DNA from: Candidatus Aalborgicola danicus
GTDB taxonomy: Bacteria; Pseudomonadota; Gammaproteobacteria; Burkholderiales; Burkholderiaceae_C
DNA length: 64,000 nucleotides
Assembly: GCA_016703945.1 (NCBI GenBank)
Contig: JADJBC010000002.1
Span: 248,001 to 312,000 of the forward strand
Reading direction: 5' to 3'
Shown: positions 45,292-53,550 of the stretch, piece after piece
Layout: each line of letters starts with the position of its first letter
How positions within the stretch are numbered: position 1 is the stretch's first letter
Translations under genes and position numbers: made by a program
The notes under the pieces: model-generated
What the model saw: the letters and a program-made list of their open reading frames with translations, nothing else
Databases searched by the model: none
What the model was told of the DNA's origin: nothing

Positions 45292-45631
45292 TTGTGGCTA
45301 TTTCGGAGTTGGGCGGCAGTGCAGCGACTAGCCGTCAGTAAGTTTCGTGTGAAAACCGGCCACTTCGATCAAATCCTCTATTGGCAGGGCCATGCAAGTC
45401 GGCATCGACTCGGGCTTTAGGTCCGTCGGTATCTGGAGACCCAGATTTACCTTCTTCTACGAATTCTCACGCTCATCCACCCCTTTTCAAGTAGCGTATT
45501 GGCAAGGGAGAGCGATGATCACGGTCAACAGAGGCGTGATCTGATCCCCCAAAAAGGGGATATCTCAAACTCAACAGAAACATACACTCTAACCTCTGAA
45601 TCTTAGAGTACAAGAAACTTGAAGGAACCAT

Positions 45632-46285
45632 ATGCAATCGCCATCGCACTGGAAGAAATCACGAACCGCCGCACTGGTAACGGCCTTCACACTAGCAGGC
45701 GGCTATTCCCATGCCGCCAGCATCTCGCCTACGCTCGAAATTCCCGATGTGGACTGCTTTCTAAACTGGGCCGAAGTTCAACTACCAACTATTCTGAAAC
45801 CTGCACTCCAGCCGACGCAAACCGTTTTCACCATCAGCTATCGCGCTTATACCGGTGGCGTATTCGCGGGGGTTGACAGCAGTACCAATTCCATTCTGGC
45901 CGTTGGCGGGGGTTTTGGCGCAAATGTATTGAATGTCGGGCCGCTTGGGAGTTTTCTGCCAGCAGCCCGTGCAGCATCGTGCGGCGCAACACCAACACCA
46001 ACACCAACACCAACACCAACACCCACACCAACACCCACACCAACACCCACACCAACACCAACACCAGCGCCTTCACCCACAGCAGGTGCTACTCTTGATT
46101 GGTTTAACTTTACCGATGCAAACAATTGGTACTACCGGGCTTTTGTCGGCACCGCTACCGAGAACACACCCGATGCTAGTGGCTTAAGCAAATACCGCGA
46201 AATTCGCGCCCAGAATACAGCAAGCACTACGGTTACCTGGGCGTTCCATAGCGACTACAACCGCCGTGATGACATCCACTTTAAT
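45632..46285 (+). pseudogene. Secreted protein interrupted by two IS elements, part 1 of 3
   Basis: The 5' part of a gene split by an IS1380-like and an IS1595-like element. It encodes a signal peptide ending near SHAA, a domain DCFLNWAE..YRAYTGGVFAGV..GFGANVLNVGPLGSF (about residues 38-108) and 13 Thr-Pro units (45989-46066). A domain beginning LDWFNFTDANNWYYRAF follows. Joining 45632-46285, 47779-48285 and 49359-49823 gives one uninterrupted 541-residue frame. Function unknown; probably exported. A similar N-terminal domain occurs in the DUF1800 protein at 53551-55731. Confidence 0.8.
45989..46066 (+). repeat. Hexanucleotide repeat encoding (Thr-Pro)13
   Basis: Thirteen in-frame units of ACACCA or ACACCC. 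They make a stiff linker in the secreted protein. Copy changes would lengthen or shorten the linker without a frameshift. Confidence 0.9.
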
Positions 46286-47773
46286 CCGAGATTGTCCATT
46301 AGGAATTTGAAGGCTTTGGCGTAAGTCTCACCGGCTCCCCCGCATTGGCCCACAAGCCCTCAAACCACGGTCGTCGTTTGCGGGCCACCGCCAAGCGAAA
46401 CGTCTGCTTGGTATTCTTCGAGTTGTCATCCCACAGCGCCCCCACCGCTAGCACCTGATGGTGCAGCGTGGACGTGTGTGGTGCACCTTTTGGCGCATCA
46501 CCGCATGGCGAAACACACTCATCAGGTTGTAGCTGAGCATGGATACCCCCAGCGCCGCCTCCGTCGCCCAGAACTCCCTGAGCACAAAGCTGTCCAGGCC
46601 AAAGTCCGCCTTGAGCTCCTTGATCCGGTTCTCGCAATCAGCGCGCCCACGGTACAAACGCCATACCTCCAGGGCAGGAATACTCAAATCGGTCAGCATC
46701 GCCCCATAGCGCCAGCCCTGCAGGTCCGGGTCATCGGCAAACAGCGACAAGGTTTTGCCCGCCACTGCACCATATCTGCGTTTGATGTGCTGGCGCACCA
46801 CCACCAGGCGTTGCTGTGTATCCCAGCCGTGCGGTTGGTAGCTCAGCTCGGAGACTTCCAAGCCGACCTCGACTTGCTGCCATTTGCACTGATCCACTAT
46901 GGATTGCTGCAACGCCTGCGTCAGGCGCGCGCTGATGATGTGGCAGATCTTCTTGGCTTTGAGCCAAGCCACGATCACCTTGTCGTAAAAGCCACTGTCC
47001 GCTCGAAACAGTCCCACCTTGGTATCGCCCAGGTTTTTCAGGGTGGATTCAAGAAAGCTCTCAATGTTGTTACTGGATGCGGTGTTGCCCGGGCGCAGCC
47101 AGAAGTTGGCCACCAGTCTCCAGTCGGCCACGAACGCCATCAGCGGATGGTGGCTCTGTCGGCCTTTGTTCTTGGGGTTGTAGCCCTTGGCACCACCCTC
47201 AATCTGGCTGCCCCAGCGGGTGAGTACCGTGGAGTCCACGTCCAGGGTGATGGGGTTGAGTTGGAGCTTGTCAAAAGCCAGCGGTAACTGCTGCTTTGCA
47301 CCCGGCTGGCGCTCACTTGGTCAAAGCGTTGGAACAAGCGAACAATGGCTTTGTGGCCTGCGGCTTTGCCCCAGTCAAACAGGCGCACCAAGGTGCTGTC
47401 CAGGCGGGTGATGTCGGCGTGCGCAAAACGGGCGGCTCCGCACCAGATACTGACGATCATTTGCTCAATGAGTTGTTCCGGGCGATATCCGCGGTTGGAG
47501 CCGGGCTGGGGTAGATCCCAGCTTTGCACCGCTTCTTTGAATCCCATGCCGTCGAGCATACGTTTCAAAAGGGCCAGGCCACCCCAGGCGGTGACTTCAC
47601 GGGAGGTGAACTTCAGGTCGAACGGCGTTTCTGGCGGCATGGCGGCTCCAAATCGCAATCAGGTCGTTGATTTCATTGGAGAATTCCTAATGGTATCCAT
47701 TAGAAATCCGGACGTACCCGAGGCTCGCCGGACTGGCTCACGATAGCAGTCTTGGGCTAATGGACAATCTCGG
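46286..47773 (-). mobile_element. IS1380-family insertion sequence, 1488 bp
   Basis: Perfect 17-bp terminal inverted repeats, CCGAGATTGTCCATTAG at 46286-46302 and its complement at 47757-47773, bound the element. A 5-bp target duplication TTAAT lies at 46281-46285 and 47774-47778. The minus-strand transposase belongs to the IS1380 family but has two frameshifts. The insertion splits the gene that starts at 45632; removing the element and one TTAAT restores that frame. Confidence 0.92.
46299..47658 (-). pseudogene. IS1380-family transposase, two frameshifts
   Basis: The full-length frame would be about 453 residues, normal for the family. The N-terminal part has FAHADITRLDSTLVRLFDW. The DDE core starts with LDVDSTVLTRWGSQIEGG (first Asp), continues with GLFRADSGFYDK (second Asp), and has YRGRADCENRIKELK (final Glu). 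The frame shifts near 47305, after FDQVSAS, and again near 46480, before STLHHQVLAVGA. In this copy no intact transposase can be made. Confidence 0.88.
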
Positions 47774-47778
47774 TTAAT

Positions 47779-48285
47779 GGCAAGGCCTGGGTTAGCTGCC
47801 CACTGGGTACACAAAACACGCAAACTCAGAGGGATGCACAAGGAAAGAATGAAAACTGGTACTGCGACAACTACAGTCACGGCAGCGGCGAACGTACCGA
47901 GGTGGACATCAGCGGCAAAACCCTTAGCAGCGTGGTTAGCACCATCCGCGCCTACCCCGAGGCCTATGGGAGCACCACATACAGCCAGTGGGGGGTAAGC
48001 AGCAAGGATGGTTCGGACAAATTGCAGCTGGGCAATGCCATATTTCCCACTGGATCTACGTTGTTCTACCAGACAAACACGACTCTGGAAACCAGTATTG
48101 CGTACGATGTGCGTACGACCAACGAAATTTTTGCCTACAGCGCGGCAGTATCAGGTGGTGGCGATGCCCGCACAAGCTCTACCCAAGCATGCAATTCTGC
48201 TGAAGCGGTGGGGTCACCCACTATTCGGGTGACCACCTTGGAGCAAATGACCGAAGCCTTCAAGGGCACTCCCTGTATTTTTTCA
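47779..48285 (+). pseudogene. Secreted protein interrupted by two IS elements, part 2 of 3
   Basis: This 169-codon middle part is in frame with part 1 across the IS1380 element (IHFN then GKAWVSCPLGTQ) and has no stop. It includes NWYCDNYSHGSGERTEVDI, TTYSQWGVSSKDGSDKLQ and RVTTLEQMTEAFKGTPCIFS. The repeated beta-type pattern suggests an extracellular beta-rich fold. I do not recognise the family. Confidence 0.75.
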
Positions 48286-49348
48286 AGGGCTATCCATTTA
48301 GCTCCACAAAGCCTATCATCCCGTGGTGAACGAAATTTGGCAAAGTGGAAACAAAAGTTACCCATGCAACTGGATTGAATTTCAGGACTGGTTTGCCACC
48401 GAAGATTCCTGCACAGCATACCTTGAGCACCTGAGATGGCCGAAAGGATTTTGCTGCCCGTCTTGCGGCGCAATTGACGAGCCCGGACGCGCAACTCGGG
48501 GGAGACTGATTTGCAGAAGTTGTCGGCATCAGAGCAGTGTGACGGCAGGAACAATCTTCGACAAGACCCGTACTCCGCTGAGGGTGTGGTTCGCTGCGGC
48601 TTGGTACATCACCAATCAGAAGCAAGGCGTTAGTGCCCTTGGACTGCAACGCGTGCTCGGCTTGAATAGCTACCAGACCGCATGGACCATGTTGCACCGT
48701 TTTCGCCGTGCGATGGTCCGTCCTGATCGCGATTTGCTAAGTGGCACTGTCGAAGTTGATGAAGTCTTCTTGGCACTGAGCCGAAGGGACACGAAAACCC
48801 CAGGCCCCCAGGCTCCAAAGCCCATAACCGCAGCCATTTGGTAGCGGTCGCCGTTGCCATTGAGGTGCATGAGTCCAAGGGCTTTGGGCGTATTCGCCTT
48901 CAGCGCATTGCTGCACCCACCATCAAGCAATCGTTCCGTTTGTACAAGAAAACATCGCGCCAGGCAGCACGGTCCGCACTGACGGATCTGCAATTTATGC
49001 AACCCTGAAGGACAATGGGTTTAAGCACGATCCCCATGTCATCCTTGGATCCAAAGTCCCTGCACATGAACCGTTGCCTGGCGTTCACCGCATTGCCGCA
49101 TTGATCAAGCGCTGGTTTTCTTGGTACCCCAAGGCGCCGTAGACCCCGACACGTGGACTACTACCTTGATGAATTTACCTTCAGATTCAATCGACGAACA
49201 TCGCGCTCAAGGGGCATGCTTTTTTACCGACTGATCCAGCAATCCGCTGTAGCTGCACCTGCGACATACGCAAACATTCGCGACAACCATCATCCGTTGA
49301 GAGCCACATCCGACCGAATGAAGGCTGTGGAGCTAAATGGATAGCCCT
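48286..49348 (+). mobile_element. IS1595-family insertion sequence, 1063 bp
   Basis: Terminal inverted repeats of 23 bp (48286-48308 and 49326-49348, beginning AGGGCTATCCATTTAG) flank a degraded IS1595-type transposase. The 10-bp direct repeat TATTTTTTCA lies at 48276-48285 and 49349-49358; the family usually makes 8-bp duplications, so two bases may match by chance. Removing the element and one copy of the repeat restores the reading frame of the interrupted gene (GTPCIFS then QGTLSVNG). Confidence 0.9.
48323..49344 (+). pseudogene. IS1595-family transposase, at least three frameshifts
   Basis: The start has a zinc-ribbon FCCPSCGAIDEPGRATRGRL with a second CRSC pair, then WYITNQKQGVSALGLQRVLG, the IS1595 helical region. 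The DDE part begins GTVEVDEVF. Later pieces are in other frames: VAVAIEVHESKGFGRIRLQ, TVRTDGSAIYATLKDNGF, and YYLDEFTFRFNRRTS. Shifts fall near 48835, 48935 and 49135. It cannot make a working transposase. Confidence 0.88.
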
Positions 49349-49358
49349 TATTTTTTCA

Positions 49359-49823
49359 CAGGGCACACTGAGTGTTAACGGCGTTTCCTACAAGAGCGAT
49401 GACCCAAATGAATGGTGGGGCAACAGCGCTCTGTCCATTGGCACGATTGGAACAGCCTCTACTGCCAGTGCCACGGCCTACTACACCACCAACTCGTTGA
49501 TCCGTCTCGGCTTTACCGGTGCCAATGCCGTCACCTACTACAGCTGCAAACAACGTGCACTCAATGGTTCACCTCGCAACTGCACGCCCATTGGCACGGG
49601 AACTTACAGCATAGAAACCTTGGGCGACGGTCGCGTGCTGAAGATGACCAATGAGCCTAGTCAGGCCGCAACCCTTACCTATGAGCGCATCTTTGTGGAG
49701 CGCGGTGGCAAGGTGTATTGGGGCTATCGAGACAAGTTGGGCTTGCGAAAAAACGCACGCCTAAACCTAGAAGCCACCAATACCTTATTCAAGCAAATTG
49801 GCATTCCAGCGATTACGCCGTAG
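49359..49823 (+). pseudogene. Secreted protein interrupted by two IS elements, part 3 of 3
   Basis: The C-terminal 154 codons continue the frame of part 2 after removal of the IS1595 element. Landmarks are NGVSYKSDDPNEWWGNSA, YYTTNSLIRLGFTGANAV, RVLKMTNEPSQ and VERGGKVYWGYRDKLG, the last two looking like paired beta strands. It ends TAG directly before the ATG of the LuxR-type gene, so the two were probably one operon. Confidence 0.75.
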
Positions 49824-50969
49824 ATGCAAGCACCCGCCTCCTACGACACTCTTGTCGCTCAAATCTACAACGCGGGTGCAGGCCGTATCCCCTGGGAAGC
49901 GGTCTTGTACGCAGTCAACGACGCTTTGAAAACGTGGGCGATCACGTTTACAGCGGTGGACAAACGCACGGGCGGCATCTTGTACAGCCACATTGGTGGC
50001 ATAGCTAACCCGCAATCGCAGTTGGAATACGCCCGCAAATGGCATCGCATCGATACCCGCATGAGCGTGATGTGGAGTTTGCGTGTGAATGAATGGGCGC
50101 ATTGCCACCAGCACATCAGCGAAGCAGAAGTGGCAAAAGACCCGTTCTACCAGGAGTTTCTTATCCCCATGGGTAGCCGCTATGCCAGTGGTGTCAAGCT
50201 GGTGGATGATGCAGAAATGGGGCTTGTGTTCTCTTGCCTAGGTGTCAACGGCTCACCGCCTTTGGATGAGACGGCACTTGAGTGGATGAGGCCACTGGCG
50301 GGACATTTTCAACAGGCACTTGCCATCTATAGCCACCTGGGTAACTTGCGCATGCAAAGCAGCTTGGGGCAAAAAATTATGGACGCACTGCCGCAGCCCG
50401 TGGTGTTGTTAGATGCAGGGGGGCGTATGCATTACGCCAACGCAGCGGGGCATCAGGCATTGGCAAATCGCCGCTACATTTTCGACAGAGCCGGGCAGTT
50501 GGCCTGCCGCCGCGCCGAAGATGAAATGGCCTTGCACATGGCGCTCGCCTCATTGGCATTGAGCACGCCGGGCGTTGCGGGAGAAGAAAGAGCCTTTGTT
50601 CGCCTGACATCGAATGGCGTTGCGAACCCCAGCGCCCCCATTGGCGTGTGCCTATCGCCTCTGCGCCCGCCTGATGTCATGGGCGCGTTTGGCGCAGTGC
50701 CGATGGCTCTACTCATGTTTTACGACAGCACCCAAGTTGCCAACCAAACGCCCGAGTTTTTTGCCGAAGTGTTCAACCTCAGCCCCGCCGAGGCCCAAGT
50801 TGCCGTGCAATTGACCGCTGGCTTAAGCCTCAAAGAAATCGCCAAGACGCGCAAGGTGGCACTGACCACAGTACAGTCGCAACTCAAATCCCTCAAAGAA
50901 AAAACTGCCACCTCGCGCCAGCCGGACTTGGTGCGCAAACTGGCGGCGATGACGGCGCTGTTTGATTGA
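49824..50969 (+). CDS. LuxR-type transcriptional regulator
   Basis: A 381-residue regulator. The last 65 residues form a LuxR-type helix-turn-helix (FNLSPAEAQVAVQLTAGLSL, then KEIAKTRKVALTTVQSQLKS). The upstream part has a PAS-like segment near residues 188-215 (ALPQPVVLLDAGGRMHYANA), a common layout in Burkholderiales regulators. There is no receiver domain. The ATG follows directly on the TAG of the interrupted secreted-protein gene; the insertions there may have changed its expression. The ligand is unknown. Confidence 0.88.
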   Translation: MQAPASYDTLVAQIYNAGAGRIPWEAVLYAVNDALKTWAITFTAVDKRTGGILYSHIGGIANPQSQLEYARKWHRIDTRMSVMWSLRVNEWAHCHQHISEAEVAKDPFYQEFLIPMGSRYASGVKLVDDAEMGLVFSCLGVNGSPPLDETALEWMRPLAGHFQQALAIYSHLGNLRMQSSLGQKIMDALPQPVVLLDAGGRMHYANAAGHQALANRRYIFDRAGQLACRRAEDEMALHMALASLALSTPGVAGEERAFVRLTSNGVANPSAPIGVCLSPLRPPDVMGAFGAVPMALLMFYDSTQVANQTPEFFAEVFNLSPAEAQVAVQLTAGLSLKEIAKTRKVALTTVQSQLKSLKEKTATSRQPDLVRKLAAMTALFD

Positions 50970-51003
50970 AATTTTGGAGCTTCGTTGAATTCACTGTGAA
51001 TTT

Positions 51004-51747
51004 CTATGCCATCGCCAAGTTCAACTTGCCGCAATGGAACAGGATCCTTGCCCGGTAGTTGGTGAAGTTGCGAAACCCACGGGCATTGGCCTTGATGAGT
51101 TGGATTGCACTGTTGAAGCCTTCCGCACAGGCATTGCTGATTCTGTGCTGGCTAAAGTTGAGCAGCCCATCTTCGTGGCGCCTGAGCATCTTGACAACCT
51201 TTTTGACGGGCTCCAACTTGCTGCGCATGGCATTGTTCGACCAGGCCTTGAAGAAGCGTTTGGCGGCACCCTTGTAGCTGTAGCCCCAGAACTGGTTGAA
51301 GTTCTCCTTGATGCACCAGGCTCTGCTGGTTTTCAGGTTGAGCTGGTTCAGGGCGCGAAACGAGATGGCTTCAGCGCTGCGCCCGTCCGGATACTTTTTC
51401 AGCCAAGCCCACTTGCTGCCCGTCAATGGGGAGATGCCTGCTTGGGACAACTTGCGGTGCTCCTGGCGTCGAACCGCATCCACTGCCTCGCCGAGGTACT
51501 TGGAGACATGAAACTTGTCGTGCACGATGTCGGCCTGCGGCATGCATTGTCTGGTGGCACTCATGTATGCCGGCCACATATCCATGGCCACCGCCTTGAC
51601 CGACAGCCGTTGTGTTGGCGTGAGCGTTTCCAACAAACCAATGGCCGCTTCAAGCTTTCGCTCTGGCACCAGATCCAGTACCCGCGAGCGGTCAATGTCG
51701 GTCAAGATGCTGGCGTAGGTGTGCCCCCTACGCAGATCAACGGCAGA
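51004..51747 (-). pseudogene. ISL3-family transposase, 5'-truncated
   Basis: The frame can be followed from VDLRRGHTYASILTDIDR to the C-terminus NLAMA, about 245 residues, roughly the C-terminal 60 percent of an ISL3 transposase. Typical parts are RVLDLVPERK, AVAMDMWPAYM, DKFHVSKYLGEAVDAVRRQE and the end NACAEGFNSAIQLIKANARG with FRNFTNYRARILFHCG. A TAA precedes it at 51748, and the N-terminal zinc and HTH domains are missing. The nearby 3' end (about 50975-51003) probably keeps one IS end; the other is lost. Confidence 0.85.
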
Positions 51748-52093
51748 TTAGACCCCGGGTTTTGACCTGTTCGCCATGTCCGCACTCTCAGAGACTCGAC
51801 TGAAGTGGGCGCCTGCAAGACAAACTGATTTGGAACAGTCAGCGAAAATCGCATCATCTGGATCAATCCGCTTACGATTCGCCGCCCGCGGGTCATCCAT
51901 AGGACCATTGATTTCCTGGCTAACGACCGCGAGGCGTGCGACATGCGGACCTCTTAGTCGAAAGTGCCCAAAAGTCGATTGACCATCTCAGTCGGAGGAA
52001 ACGGTGGGGGTTCTGCCAGTAAACATCGCGTCATCAGGATCAATTTATTGCTTGGGGCCAGGATCGCGATTTGGAAATCCCAATCGGTTCACG
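51748..52093. other. Gene-free stretch with a 20-bp direct repeat
   Basis: No credible gene. ATCGCATCATCTGGATCAAT (51848-51867) recurs at 52025-52044 with two changes, 177 bp apart in the same orientation. It may be a remnant of element ends or a duplicated regulatory site. Confidence 0.5.
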
Positions 52094-53530
52094 TCAGGAA
52101 AACATACCTAAGTCCCTCGGGTAACCATCCCCTCCGAAATTTACCAGGTTCGGAAAGATCGCCAATGCCTCGTCTTCAGTTGCTCCAAACCATCGGGCCA
52201 ATGAGCCACCGAATTGAGCTAGAGATGTCGTTGGCAACCATCTTCCCTGCCCTACATGCCATTGATCGTCGGGTGCGGTAGTGTCGCCAACACTAATTGG
52301 CGGCGGCGTCCCGAGGAACTTGCCGCCCTTTATCGCACCGCCAACCACAAAGTGATGTGCACCCCAACCGTGATCCGTTCCATCACCGTTGTACGTTAAT
52401 GTGCGGCCGAAGTCGCTGGCAGTGAATGCCGTCACGCTCTGGGCAACACCCAATTCAACAGTGGCGGCGTAGAAGGCAGCTAGGGCGTCGCTCACGTCTT
52501 GCAATTGATTAGGCTGTTGACTGGCTAGCGAGGAATGAAGATCAAAGCCGCCGCGTTGAACAAAGAAGACCTGTCGTTTTACGCCTAATGCTTGACGCGC
52601 TTTAATTAGACGAGCCACGATCTGCAGCTGCGCACCCAAGCTCTGCGCCGTACCAGCCGGAAAAGGTGTGTTCAAGAAATTGCCATTCAGAGCCGCTTCA
52701 ATCTCGCCTTCGTAGTTAATGGCTCGGTTGATGGTTCGCAAATAGTCAGCTTCAAACGGATCCACTTTCGTCTGACCTAACAACGCTCGAATTTGGTCAC
52801 GCGCAGCGATGTTGAAGAACGTCCCATATTTAAAGGCAAGCAGGGGTATCGCGCCATTGGGCGTGATTTGGTACTGCGCGGCCTGTTGGCCAGCTAGAAA
52901 GACGGCATTACCCATGGTAGAAATGCAGGTGAAGTGGGCTTTGCTGTTGGACGCCAAGGCCATGTCAGCAATTCGCCCACCCCAGCCTATCGTGCTACCT
53001 TCTGCTGACTCGGATTGCCAAATGGACTGCTGATCGTTGTGAGAGAACAGCTTGGGAGGCAATGGAACAGCACCTTGCTGGTACTGTGTGCGGGTGGTGG
53101 GAACCACCAAAGGCCCGACATTAAAAAGGACCGAGGCATGGCCTTGGTCAAATACATTGCGTAGTTGGGTCATCCGCGGGTGTAGAGCAAACTCCAAACC
53201 GTCTGCGCGTCGACTTGTAGGTGTCAGAACTGTTGCACTCAAGTCGCTATGCCCCAAGGCCACGCCCCCAGCAGATCGGCCCGGACCGCCACCACGAATG
53301 CGATGGTATTGGTCGTAGTTGCCTAAATCATAAGGCACTATGGTATTTGCTGAGTCATTGCCGCCAGCCATGAAGACGCAAACAAGAGCCTTGTAATCGG
53401 TGGCGGAAAACGCAGCTGCATCGCCCATCGCGGCCAATTGCAGCGCCCAAGGTAGCGCAGACGTGGCTGTTCCCAACAGCCCAGCTCGCTCCAAGAAGGC
53501 GCGTCGCGTCCAGTTTCCATGGTGTGGCAT
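52094..53530 (-). CDS. DUF1501 family protein (Tat-exported)
   Basis: A 478-residue protein with a twin-arginine-like start WTRRAFLERAG followed by a hydrophobic stretch, so it is likely exported by Tat. The family motifs FMAGGNDSANTIVP and FVQRGGFDLHSS are clear, with FTASDFGRTLTYNGDGTDHGW near the end; the fold is related to sulfatases/alkaline phosphatases. Function is unknown. It is 20 bases downstream of a DUF1800 gene, the pairing seen across many bacteria. Confidence 0.92.
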   Translation of the reverse strand: MPHHGNWTRRAFLERAGLLGTATSALPWALQLAAMGDAAAFSATDYKALVCVFMAGGNDSANTIVPYDLGNYDQYHRIRGGGPGRSAGGVALGHSDLSATVLTPTSRRADGLEFALHPRMTQLRNVFDQGHASVLFNVGPLVVPTTRTQYQQGAVPLPPKLFSHNDQQSIWQSESAEGSTIGWGGRIADMALASNSKAHFTCISTMGNAVFLAGQQAAQYQITPNGAIPLLAFKYGTFFNIAARDQIRALLGQTKVDPFEADYLRTINRAINYEGEIEAALNGNFLNTPFPAGTAQSLGAQLQIVARLIKARQALGVKRQVFFVQRGGFDLHSSLASQQPNQLQDVSDALAAFYAATVELGVAQSVTAFTASDFGRTLTYNGDGTDHGWGAHHFVVGGAIKGGKFLGTPPPISVGDTTAPDDQWHVGQGRWLPTTSLAQFGGSLARWFGATEDEALAIFPNLVNFGGDGYPRDLGMFS

Positions 53531-53550
53531 CTTTGACTCTCCCTAGATGA

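Larger units (their letters stand above)
44168..45631. other. 1.46-kb stretch without an intact gene
   Basis: No reading frame here shows a recognisable complete protein. It contains the likely antitoxin promoter side, two dispersed repeats (copies 8 and 9), a 79-bp imperfect palindrome (44806-44884) and a relic of an enoyl-CoA hydratase gene (45137-45291). The mix suggests a decayed, recombination-prone segment. A promoter for the interrupted gene at 45632 should lie near its right end. Confidence 0.6.

Noticed and set aside
45340..45480. Minus-strand frame of about 43 codons reading EFVEEGKSGSPDTDG
   Set aside because: Too short and without a recognised family; may be debris.
45989..46066. 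Tandem repeats as a CRISPR array
   Set aside because: Units are 6 bp, contiguous and coding (Thr-Pro); there are no spacers.
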